A stretch of 5,455 bases of DNA, from contig CAMLET010000251.1 of assembly GCA_946479125.1 (NCBI GenBank), positions 1 to 5,455 on the forward strand, read 5' to 3'. The notes beneath the pieces were generated by a model, which saw only the letters and a program-made list of their open reading frames with translations, was not told the DNA's origin and did no database searches. The stretch is from an uncultured Flavobacteriales bacterium (GTDB lineage: Bacteria > Bacteroidota > Bacteroidia > Flavobacteriales > Crocinitomicaceae). A program made the translations under genes and the position numbers. Shown piece by piece: positions 1 to 5,059 of the stretch; positions within the stretch are counted from its first letter, which is position 1; each line of letters opens with the position of its first letter.

Positions 1-12
1 TTCATCAGTTTC

Positions 13-50
13 AAAACGAAAGGAGGCCGAAAATAGTATATTCCTTTCGT
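13..50 (-). terminator. Probable rho-independent terminator of bshC
   Basis: A perfect 9-bp stem, ACGAAAGGA (16-24) with TCCTTTCGT (42-50), starts 3 bases past the bshC stop. Read on the minus strand, the stem is followed directly by TTTTG (bases 16-12), a short U-tract. The 17-base loop is long for an intrinsic terminator. On the plus strand the stem is followed by CTTTTAG, so it might also act weakly on transcription arriving from the left. The role is inferred from structure and position. Confidence 0.5.
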
Positions 51-53
51 CTT

Positions 54-1631
54 TTAGCTACGAATTGCAATGAAATTTGAATTAAAAGGCTCTATTCCAT
101 CGTATATCGCCTTGAACAATTCATCAAAATTTCCTGATGGTGCAAAATGCAGCCAGTGAAAATGACGTTCCTGCAAACCACCTGATGGAAACAGCTTGTC
201 GGCAACAGTATCGATCTGTTTCAGTTGAACCTCGTTTTTCTGTTTTACCTGCTTGATAATACGCTGTTCGAAGTTTTCAATTTGCTTTTGAACCCGAACG
301 ACTTCTGCTTCAGCAAAGGATTCTAAGGATTTGTCCGTCTTAGAAGCTTTTTCAACCATAGCTTCCTTCAACACATTCATCGCCGAAGTCAATTCAGAAA
401 AATCAACATCTTCCCCACTCAACAAAGCCAATTGCGATTTTTTTAGTTGTTCGTTATCGTCTTTAAAATCAAGCCATGATAAATTCATAGCATTCAATTT
501 CTTCTCTGTTCCGCCATCGATCAAAATCACCGAGTTTCGTTGAGCGATAATTGGAAAAGGAATATTTTTTGTCTCAAAAACACCTTTCAGCTGAACCCAA
601 TAAGCCATTTCACCTCCACCACCAACGTAGCAGATGTTTGGAAGAATTGTTTCCTGGTAAACAGGTCGAAGAATGACATTAGGCGAAAAAGATTCGGGCG
701 AATTCGTTGCCAACGTCTCCAATTCTTCTTTCGAAAACACTTCACCATCAACGGCAAAACCTTTTTCAATTCTATCTATTCTTGTGCGTTTTCCTTCTTT
801 CAGTAAAAACAAGTTGCAGTTTTTAGCAATTGCTTGAGGCGTGTAACCCGCTTTAATCAATTCGTTATTTGTTGTTTCAACAGCTTTCAACGAAGTTTCA
901 CTCGCCAATTCACTTAAGATAGAAGGTAAAAACAATGTCTTCAATCTTGCATCATCCGGTTGAATAACTAAAACACCGTAATCAGCAAAAAGCTCAATCA
1001 AAAAACGTTGAAAGTAAACGGCATAATTGTCATCAACTGGGATAGATAGCAATCGTTGAATGGCAGTTTCTTTTCCTTTAAATACCTCTGAAAAAGTGGA
1101 ATAAACTTCCATGAACTCCGTGGTATTCATTCGACCGACCGCACCTGTTTGATCGGTCACCCATTTTAATTGTTGATTGAATAAAGTTGCTGTAGAAATT
1201 TCCTCAAAATCATGGTCTTCACTCGCCATCCAAAATACTGGAACTGCTTTTTGAATCGAAGATGCAGCGTTGAACTCTTCAGCCAACTTTACGACATGCA
1301 TTACTTTATAAACCAGGTAAAGTGGTCCCCCGAACAATGTCAGTTGATGTCCGGTGGTAATAGTAACCGTACTTTCCTGCTCCAAAAGTTGTAGGTTTTT
1401 CCGCTGACTTTCAGAAGCGAATTCAAGCATTTGATCACCAAGCACATTCACCAGAACACTTCTGTTCTCCTTTGAATAGAATGCCGTTTTTTCTTCAGCC
1501 TGTAGTTTCAAATCATTCACCGAATTCAATGGTCGATGCAAAAACGCATCAAAGGAATCCTGATTGGTAAATGCTTTCGAGAATGTCGAAAACTGTTTGA
1601 AATCACTGCGAGAAGCTTCTGAAATTTTCAT
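54..1631 (-). CDS. bshC: Putative cysteine ligase BshC (bacillithiol biosynthesis)
   Basis: This 525-residue protein has about the usual length of BshC, the enzyme thought to add cysteine to glucosaminyl-malate in the last step of cytosolic bacillithiol synthesis. The family hallmarks are visible: TGHQLTLFGGPLYLVYK at residues 93-109, PVFWMASEDHDFEE at 131-144, a conserved LRPVYQE...GGGGEMAYW block at about 321-345, a charged helical stretch typical of the BshC coiled coil at about 420-475, and FPSGGLQERHFHW near the C-terminus (481-493). The ATG at 1629-1631 is the only sensible start, because an in-frame TAA lies 9 bases upstream. There is no Shine-Dalgarno site, as expected for Bacteroidota. 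The stop is TAA at 54-56. The gene appears monocistronic: the cyclophilin gene is divergent and a hairpin follows the stop. The partner genes bshA and bshB are not in the window. The frame is intact. The family call is secure; the exact ligase reaction rests on family knowledge. Confidence 0.95.
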   Translation of the reverse strand: MKISEASRSDFKQFSTFSKAFTNQDSFDAFLHRPLNSVNDLKLQAEEKTAFYSKENRSVLVNVLGDQMLEFASESQRKNLQLLEQESTVTITTGHQLTLFGGPLYLVYKVMHVVKLAEEFNAASSIQKAVPVFWMASEDHDFEEISTATLFNQQLKWVTDQTGAVGRMNTTEFMEVYSTFSEVFKGKETAIQRLLSIPVDDNYAVYFQRFLIELFADYGVLVIQPDDARLKTLFLPSILSELASETSLKAVETTNNELIKAGYTPQAIAKNCNLFLLKEGKRTRIDRIEKGFAVDGEVFSKEELETLATNSPESFSPNVILRPVYQETILPNICYVGGGGEMAYWVQLKGVFETKNIPFPIIAQRNSVILIDGGTEKKLNAMNLSWLDFKDDNEQLKKSQLALLSGEDVDFSELTSAMNVLKEAMVEKASKTDKSLESFAEAEVVRVQKQIENFEQRIIKQVKQKNEVQLKQIDTVADKLFPSGGLQERHFHWLHFAPSGNFDELFKAIYDGIEPFNSNFIAIRS

Positions 1632-1676
1632 GGGGTAAAATTAAGCAATAGTGATTTAGATATTTGATGCTTTAAT

Positions 1677-1684
1677 CAAAAATA
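1677..1684 (-). promoter_or_regulatory. Candidate -7 box for bshC
   Basis: The minus strand reads TATTTTTG, a full match to the Bacteroidota -7 consensus TAnnTTTG. It would place the transcript start near 1671-1673, about 40 bases before the bshC ATG. I see no TTG-type -33 element at the usual spacing. A second, 7-of-8 match (TAATTTTA, 1636-1643) lies almost at the start codon and looks less likely. The region is AT-rich, so chance matches are expected. Confidence 0.35.
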
Positions 1685-1753
1685 TTTACCCTGTAAACTA
1701 TTTTTAAGATTTGAAGAATGGCCCCACTTCGATTCATTTCGTCCTTCCGCACG

Positions 1754-1799
1754 AATCACTCAGTGTGACCTGATAAGTTTCATGTCAGACTGAGTGATT
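1754..1799. repeat. Imperfect inverted repeat, 16-base arms
   Basis: AATCACTCAGTGTGAC (1754-1769) and GTCAGACTGAGTGATT (1784-1799) are reverse complements at 15 of 16 positions, around a 14-base loop. Allowing one bulged base, pairing can extend to CG at 1752-1753. No T-run follows on either strand, so it does not look like an intrinsic terminator. The adjoining TCGACTGTAGTG (1801-1812) loosely resembles the TCGACTCCGCTC core found at 2582 and 4998, which suggests a decayed copy of the same intergenic repeat family. Confidence 0.75.
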
Positions 1800-1897
1800 T
1801 CGACTGTAGTGTAACAAAATGTCAAAATTGTATCGAAGGTTGACCAGACAAATTCGAAATATCGAAAACAACTTTTTCCAGTCTTTTGTCTACCTCA

Positions 1898-1923
1898 GGT
1901 AACATTTGCTGTAGCAAATTACC
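1898..1923. repeat. Small bulged hairpin
   Basis: GGTAACATTTGC (1898-1909) pairs with GCAAATTACC (1914-1923) over 10 base pairs, with a 2-base CA bulge and a TGTA loop. It lies about 60 bases upstream of the cyclophilin -7 box. No U-tract follows directly on either strand, so termination is unlikely. The function is unknown. Confidence 0.55.
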
Positions 1924-1952
1924 TTCGTCTTCAAAAGCTTCGCTTTCTCTCG

Positions 1953-1980
1953 TCTTTTATCTTTTGTCTTTTGTCTTTCA
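1953..1980. repeat. Heptamer tandem tract TCTTTT(G/A)
   Basis: Four 7-base units lie head to tail: TCTTTTA (1953-1959), TCTTTTG (1960-1966), TCTTTTG (1967-1973) and the degenerate TCTTTCA (1974-1980). The tract ends one base before the TATCTTTG promoter box, which itself resembles the TATCTTTTG found inside the tract (1958-1966). Similar TCTTTTGTC / GACAAAAGA runs occur in intergenic DNA of many Flavobacteriia (recalled, not checked). Confidence 0.7.
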
Positions 1981-1981
1981 C

Positions 1982-1989
1982 TATCTTTG
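1982..1989 (+). promoter_or_regulatory. -7 promoter box of the cyclophilin gene
   Basis: TATCTTTG matches the Bacteroidota TAnnTTTG consensus exactly. Transcription would begin around 1994-1997, leaving a leader of about 10 bases before the ATG at 2005. The best upstream TTTG (1963-1966), inside the heptamer tract, is only 15 bases away, shorter than the usual spacing. The box overlaps the TTG at 1987, which argues that this TTG is not a translation start. Confidence 0.65.
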
Positions 1990-2004
1990 CAAAAAAAATT
2001 TACA

Positions 2005-2457
2005 ATGCAAGGAATTATCACAACAGCAAAAGGGGCTATGACCGTAGAATTCTACGAAGCAGATGCACCGAATACAGTAGCAAACTTTGTTAAGTTGGCA
2101 AAAGAAGGATATTATGATGGTTTGACTTTCCACAGAGTTCTTCCTGATTTCGTTATTCAGGGTGGATGTCCAAATACACGTGAAGGAGCAACTGGAATGG
2201 CAGGAACTGGTGGTCCGGGTTACAAAATTGATTGCGAATTAACTGGTGGAAATCAATATCACGATCGTGGTGTTTTATCAATGGCTCACGCCGGAAGAAA
2301 TACTGGTGGATCTCAGTTTTTCGTTTGTCACAGCAGAAACAACACTGCACACTTAGACAGAAATCACACATGTTTCGGAAAAGTGATTGATGGATTGGAT
2401 GTTATTGATGCAATTGCACAAGGAGATAGAATCGAATCAATCAAGATTGTTGACTAA
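2005..2457 (+). CDS. Cyclophilin-type peptidyl-prolyl cis-trans isomerase
   Basis: This 150-residue protein is a single cyclophilin domain that catalyses cis-trans isomerisation of proline peptide bonds. With no signal peptide, it should act in the cytoplasm, like the short PpiB forms. The signature FHRVLPDFVIQGG is at residues 42-54 and supplies the active-site Arg44, Phe49 and Gln52. NTGGSQFF (99-106) and HTCFGKVIDG (121-130) are the other conserved blocks, with His121 matching His126 of human CypA. The Trp that helps CypA bind cyclosporin is His116 here, so low drug sensitivity may be expected. The ATG at 2005 was chosen over an in-frame TTG at 1987 because the TTG lies inside the -7 box and would add a poorly conserved MQKKFT extension. 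A strong terminator follows, so it is probably transcribed alone. Confidence 0.95.
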   Translation: MQGIITTAKGAMTVEFYEADAPNTVANFVKLAKEGYYDGLTFHRVLPDFVIQGGCPNTREGATGMAGTGGPGYKIDCELTGGNQYHDRGVLSMAHAGRNTGGSQFFVCHSRNNTAHLDRNHTCFGKVIDGLDVIDAIAQGDRIESIKIVD

Positions 2458-2480
2458 GAATCTTCAAACAAGAATAGATG

Positions 2481-2513
2481 GAGCTCAGACTATAAATGTC
2501 TGGGCTCTTTTTT
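2481..2513 (+). terminator. Rho-independent terminator of the cyclophilin gene
   Basis: A 10-bp stem, GAGCTCAGAC (2481-2490) with GTCTGGGCTC (2498-2507), contains one T-G wobble and a 7-base loop. Six T residues follow (2508-2513). It lies 24 bases past the stop codon. This is the clearest intrinsic terminator in the window. Confidence 0.9.
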
Positions 2514-2533
2514 GCCATAATTCTCCATAAAAA

Positions 2534-2710
2534 CCTGTGCAAATTTCCCGCAGATGTACAGATTGTTGTGGCGCTTATATCTCGACTCCGCTCGACAACC
2601 GCCAGTCGCCACTTACTCTTATAAAAGTGCTTTCTGATCAATCTTATTTCACACAGCTCGTCCGGTAGGCGAGCATTTATCTGTGCATCTGTGGGAAACA
2701 AAATCACGGG
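2534..2710. repeat. Nested inverted-repeat element in a convergent gap
   Basis: TTTCCCGCAGATGTACAGAT (2544-2563) and ATCTGTGCATCTGTGGGAAA (2679-2698) are reverse complements at 18 of 20 positions. CCTGTG (2534-2539) and CACGGG (2705-2710) extend the symmetry at 5 of 6. Inside are smaller palindromes: GTGGCG (2568-2573) with CGCCAC (2607-2612), and GCTCG (2656-2660) with CGAGC (2670-2674). It also holds the core TCGACTCCGCTC (2582-2593), which recurs at 4998. No transposase or credible ORF lies inside. It resembles the short non-coding repeats with ATCTGTG arms found in many Bacteroidota genomes. Whether it moves, and how many copies exist, cannot be told from one window. Together with the flanking terminators it accounts for most of the 330-base gap 2458-2787, in which I see no gene. 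Confidence 0.7.
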
Positions 2711-2733
2711 AATCTTTCGTAAATATCCGAAAA

Positions 2734-2762
2734 CAAAAAAGCCCAGACGAAATGTCCAGGCT
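2734..2762 (-). terminator. Rho-independent terminator of the DUF1573 gene
   Basis: On the minus strand AGCCTGGAC (2762-2754) pairs with GTCTGGGCT (2748-2740) over 9 bp, including two G-U wobbles, around a 5-base loop. A run of T follows (2739-2735). It begins 25 bases past the DUF1573 stop. It faces the cyclophilin terminator and shares its GTCTGGGCT 3' arm. The wobbles and two A/C mismatches on the plus strand show that it is built for minus-strand transcription. Confidence 0.8.
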
Positions 2763-2787
2763 TTCTATATAAATCCGTGGTGGCAAA

Positions 2788-3255
2788 TTAATGACCGTGT
2801 CCTTCGTGCCCTTCTTGGGTTCCTTCTGTTTGTTGAGGCAATACTGTTCCTTTAATTGTAAGGATTATAGGCTCAGTTGAAACATTTGTTGTAACAGTGA
2901 TCGTTTTTGTAAACGCACCAATACGTTTTGTATCGTATTTCACAACCAATTTTTCTGTTTTTCCTTTTTTAAGCGGCTCAGTTGGTTTTTGAGGAGTTGT
3001 ACAACCACAGCTTGGTCTAGCTTCTGTAATCATTACAGGCTCTTTTCCGTTATTCTTAAACTCAAAAACGAATGACGTATCCGTTCCGTATGGAATATCA
3101 TTCATTTCAATAACCAGGGTTTTAAACTCAACCGGAGCTTTCTTAACCTTCGCAATCTTTTCTTTCTTTGGTTTTGTTTCTTTAGCTGGTTCTGTTGTTT
3201 GAGCCATTGCTCCAACAGTTAAAAGTGAACAAGCCAATATCAATAATGCTTTCAT
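2788..3255 (-). CDS. Secreted DUF1573 domain protein with His-rich tail
   Basis: This 155-residue protein has a type I signal peptide: Lys2, a hydrophobic core at about 3-15 and a likely cut after Ala-Met-Ala18, giving a periplasmic or exported product. A Lys-rich linker follows (about 24-39). The rest is one DUF1573 domain, an immunoglobulin-like beta fold, with FEFKNNGKEP at about 64-73 and the family signature RPSCGCTTP at 80-88. The two Cys of SCGC could form a disulfide or bind metal. The tail, GHEGHGH (149-155), has three His residues and might bind metal, which is inference. The molecular role of DUF1573 is not established. The ATG at 3253-3255 was chosen because it begins the signal peptide; a TTG 30 bases upstream would add a polar MYSCKVKTIK in front of it. 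The NUDIX gene lies 65 bases upstream on the same strand. Confidence 0.85.
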   Translation of the reverse strand: MKALLILACSLLTVGAMAQTTEPAKETKPKKEKIAKVKKAPVEFKTLVIEMNDIPYGTDTSFVFEFKNNGKEPVMITEARPSCGCTTPQKPTEPLKKGKTEKLVVKYDTKRIGAFTKTITVTTNVSTEPIILTIKGTVLPQQTEGTQEGHEGHGH

Positions 3256-3274
3256 CTTTATAGTTTTTACTTTA

Positions 3275-3282
3275 CAAGAATA
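3275..3282 (-). promoter_or_regulatory. Weak candidate -7 box for the DUF1573 gene
   Basis: The minus strand reads TATTCTTG, 7 of 8 matches to TAnnTTTG, 19 bases upstream of the chosen ATG. No -33 element is visible at the normal spacing. No terminator is seen between the NUDIX stop and this site, so read-through from NUDIX is an alternative. Confidence 0.3.
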
Positions 3283-3320
3283 CAATAGATTTCGAAAAGT
3301 ACTGTTGCGTTAACAAAATT

Positions 3321-3935
3321 TTATCCAAACTTTTTCTCCCACATTTTCAAAACAGTCTTAATTGAAGCATAGGTATTGCGCTTAATTTTCTTCAATTCGG
3401 CCTTTTTCACCCATTTCGCATCTGTAATATCTTCCTCTGTTTGCGCAGTTAACTCCTTAGGTCCGGAATACAGGAAATAATACCAATAATTGCGCTTCAG
3501 AACTTTTTTATTTTTGAACGTGTAGGTGTGATATGTTTCTCCAATAACATCAAACAGAACATGCCCCTGAATTCCGCATTCTTCTTCAATTTCCCGGTAA
3601 CCTGCAATTTGCGGCAATTCGCCTTTTTCAATCTTTCCTTTCGGCAAATCCCATTTTCCAAGGCGTTTAATGACCAAAATGGATTTTTTACGCCTCACTA
3701 CTCCACCAGCGGCACTAATTTTAGTGTAAGATCTGAAAACGCGCTTAAAATCTGCTTCCACATTCACACAATTTATCACAACAAGATCAGCTTCCTTATA
3801 ATCTAAAAGCATTCTAAAAAAGTCACTATTCGACTCAAAATCTGAGAGTTCTAAAAAGACAATTCCTTTTCCTTTCGATTTCTTGCTCTGTTGAACAAAG
3901 CGAACTTCGACGTTATCAATAAAAACTTTGTACAT
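3321..3935 (-). CDS. NUDIX hydrolase with Bacteroidota-type N-terminal extension
   Basis: NUDIX enzymes cleave nucleoside diphosphates linked to another group, using divalent metal. The 23-residue NUDIX box is perfect at residues 100-122 (GX5EX7REUXEEXGU), with Gly100, Glu106, Arg114, Glu115, Glu118, Glu119 and Gly121 all present, so the protein should be active. The catalytic domain runs from about 75 (AAGGVVRRKKSILVIKR) to the C-terminus. The first 70 or so residues form a separate region of unknown role. The substrate cannot be told. The protein is 204 residues from the ATG at 3933-3935. An ATG at 3942-3944 (MPQ extension) is possible and would overlap the pyrE start codon; a TTG at 3954-3956 is unlikely. 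MYKVF was preferred because related Bacteroidota proteins, as I recall them, begin this way. It is divergent from pyrE and 65 bases upstream of the DUF1573 gene. Confidence 0.92.
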   Translation of the reverse strand: MYKVFIDNVEVRFVQQSKKSKGKGIVFLELSDFESNSDFFRMLLDYKEADLVVINCVNVEADFKRVFRSYTKISAAGGVVRRKKSILVIKRLGKWDLPKGKIEKGELPQIAGYREIEEECGIQGHVLFDVIGETYHTYTFKNKKVLKRNYWYYFLYSGPKELTAQTEEDITDAKWVKKAELKKIKRNTYASIKTVLKMWEKKFG

Positions 3936-3938
3936 TTG
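3931..3938 (+). promoter_or_regulatory. -7 promoter box of pyrE
   Basis: TACATTTG matches TAnnTTTG exactly and ends 4 bases before the pyrE ATG. Transcription would therefore begin at or very near the start codon, giving a leaderless or almost leaderless mRNA. The box contains CAT (3933-3935), the NUDIX start codon on the other strand. No clear TTG-type -33 element is seen at 17-23 bases. Confidence 0.6.
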
Positions 3939-3942
3939 CGGC

Positions 3943-4584
3943 ATGATTTCAAACAAAGACCAAGCGTTAAAAATAGCAGAATTTTTATTACAAATTAAAG
4001 CAGTAAAGTTACAGCCAAGTAATCCGTTTACCTGGGCTTCAGGGTGGTTATCGCCTATTTACTGCGACAATAGAAAAACGCTTTCTTTCCCAGCAATTCG
4101 CACACACATTCGTCAGGCTTACGCAACAGCAATTTTAGAGCACTTTGGGAAACCAGATGCAATTGCAGGTGTAGCGACAGGTGGAATTGCACAGGGTGCT
4201 TTGGTTGCACAGGAGCTAGGAATTCCTTTCATCTATGTAAGAAGTTCAGCAAAAGGGCATGGTTTAGGAAATCAAATTGAAGGTCATTTTGAACCAGGAC
4301 AAAAAATTGTTGTTTTGGAAGATTTGATCTCAACAGGCGGAAGTTCATTAACGGCAGTTGAAGCTTTAAGAGAAGCTGGTTGTGATGTTAAAGGTCTTGT
4401 TGCTATCTTCACGTATGAGTTTGATATCGCTTTGAAAAACTTTGACAAAGCTGATTGTGCTTTCGTAACTTTAACGGATTACGAACATTTGATCGATCAG
4501 GCAGTAAAATTGGAATACATTAATGCATCTGATGTTACTTCATTGAAAGAATGGCGTAAATCACCAGACACTTGGAAACCATAA
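3943..4584 (+). CDS. pyrE: Orotate phosphoribosyltransferase
   Basis: PyrE joins orotate to PRPP to make orotidine 5'-phosphate, the fifth step of pyrimidine synthesis, in the cytoplasm. The 213 residues fit the family's usual size. The type I phosphoribosyltransferase PRPP motif is VVLEDLISTGGSS at 123-135, with acidic Glu126 and Asp127. The flexible catalytic loop is YVRSSAKGHGLGNQIEG at 98-114, with Lys104 and His106 present; the first Lys of the enteric RKEAK loop is Ser here. GVATGGIAQG (76-85) and FTWASGWLSPIYCDNRK (29-45) form the remaining substrate site. The ATG at 3943 was chosen because it follows the TACATTTG box; the in-frame TTG at 3928 lies upstream of that box. The SRPBCC gene begins 3 bases after the stop, so the two are probably co-transcribed. 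Confidence 0.96.
   Translation: MISNKDQALKIAEFLLQIKAVKLQPSNPFTWASGWLSPIYCDNRKTLSFPAIRTHIRQAYATAILEHFGKPDAIAGVATGGIAQGALVAQELGIPFIYVRSSAKGHGLGNQIEGHFEPGQKIVVLEDLISTGGSSLTAVEALREAGCDVKGLVAIFTYEFDIALKNFDKADCAFVTLTDYEHLIDQAVKLEYINASDVTSLKEWRKSPDTWKP
3950..3957 (-). promoter_or_regulatory. Candidate -7 box for the NUDIX gene
   Basis: The minus strand reads TTTGTTTG, 7 of 8 matches to TAnnTTTG, 14 bases upstream of the NUDIX ATG at 3935. It lies within pyrE codons 3-5. Because the starts are so close, any NUDIX promoter must lie inside pyrE. The match is imperfect and AT-rich sequence gives such hits by chance. Confidence 0.3.
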
Positions 4585-4587
4585 ACG

Positions 4588-4989
4588 ATGACAATTAAAG
4601 GCACTGAAACATCCATTTCAACTTCTGCAAAAGAAGTGTTCGAATTTCTTTGTATTCCTAAGAACATAGAGCAGTTATTGCCGCATGACAAGATTTCGGA
4701 TTTTCAGGCAGATGATAAAGGTTGTAGCTTCAAAGTACAAGGTGGAATTCTAATTCCTCTTATCATCACCGAAAAAGTGGATTCAGAAAGAATTGATATG
4801 AACGATGGTGATAAAGGTCCTTTTCCCTACAAATTGTCTGTTCACATCAAAGCAATAGACGCAAAATCATGCTCAGGTTTCCTTCAATTTGAAGGCGAAG
4901 TGAACATGTTCATGAAAATGATGGTTCAGAAACCATTGACTGCTCTTTTTGAAAGCATGACGAAAAAGCTTCAGTTGAAGTTTGAGTGA
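4588..4989 (+). CDS. Small SRPBCC / polyketide cyclase-like protein
   Basis: This 133-residue protein looks like a single START/SRPBCC fold, a barrel with a deep cavity for a small hydrophobic ligand. The N-terminal pattern of a beta strand, then SAKEVFEFLCIPKNIEQLLP (13-32), is typical: the helix-loop that opens the fold and contacts the ligand. Alternating strands follow, and then a long C-terminal helix, about 105-133. There is no signal peptide, so it should be cytoplasmic. The ligand and function are unknown. It starts 3 bases after the pyrE stop, so it is almost certainly translated from the same mRNA, though a direct role in pyrimidine synthesis is not shown. As I recall, pyrE followed by such a gene is a recurring order in Flavobacteriia; this was not checked. 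Confidence 0.75.
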   Translation: MTIKGTETSISTSAKEVFEFLCIPKNIEQLLPHDKISDFQADDKGCSFKVQGGILIPLIITEKVDSERIDMNDGDKGPFPYKLSVHIKAIDAKSCSGFLQFEGEVNMFMKMMVQKPLTALFESMTKKLQLKFE

Positions 4990-4994
4990 TTGTG

Positions 4995-5055
4995 CCTTCG
5001 ACTCCGCTCAGTCACCATCCCATACTTTAAGGTTATCGAGCGTAGTCGAGATAAC
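4995..5055. repeat. Inverted repeat with TCGACTCCGCTC core
   Basis: TCGACTCCGCTC (4998-5009) and GAGCGTAGTCGA (5038-5049) are reverse complements at 11 of 12 positions. The right copy is itself bounded by GTTATC (5032-5037) and GATAAC (5050-5055), a perfect 6-base palindrome. The structure fills the convergent gap between the SRPBCC gene and birA. No T-run follows, so a classical terminator is not supported, although a large hairpin could form. CTTCGACTCCGCTCAG-type sequences are frequent intergenic repeats in Bacteroidota (recalled, not checked). Confidence 0.7.
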
Positions 5056-5059
5056 ATCT

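Larger units (their letters stand above)
1632..1981. other. Divergent intergenic region between bshC and the cyclophilin gene
   Basis: This long gap separates two genes that point away from each other. I find no convincing gene, tRNA or structured RNA in it. It contains a candidate bshC promoter (1677-1684), an imperfect inverted repeat (1754-1799), a short minus-strand open stretch with protein-like composition (1822-1956), a bulged hairpin (1898-1923), and a heptamer tract (1953-1980) that runs into the cyclophilin promoter. The rest is plain AT-rich sequence. Confidence 0.7.

Noticed and set aside
331..806. Open frames on both strands inside bshC
   Set aside because: They lie wholly within the well-supported bshC gene and have no recognisable protein features.
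1212..1394. Plus-strand open frame inside bshC
   Set aside because: It is antisense to the conserved TGHQ and SEDHDFEE region of bshC and is a shadow of that coding sequence.
1953..1980. CRISPR-like or microsatellite array
   Set aside because: The units are 7 bases with no spacers, so it is a short tandem tract and not a CRISPR array.
2153..2371. Minus-strand open frame inside the cyclophilin gene
   Set aside because: It is antisense to the most conserved part of the isomerase; its Cys/His-rich look comes from the complementary codons.
2441..2707. Minus-strand 88-codon open frame
   Set aside because: It overlaps the end of the cyclophilin gene, its terminator and the inverted-repeat element, and its translation is low-quality with no family features.
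3229..3231. Lipobox in the DUF1573 signal peptide (Cys9)
   Set aside because: Ile-Leu-Ala-Cys is a poor lipobox and Cys9 is too close to the N-terminus; a cut after Ala-Met-Ala18 fits better.
3528..3806. Plus-strand open frame inside the NUDIX gene
   Set aside because: It is antisense to the intact NUDIX box and has no start signal or family match.
4497..4691. Minus-strand open frame across the pyrE/SRPBCC junction
   Set aside because: It spans two plus-strand genes and shows no promoter or protein features.
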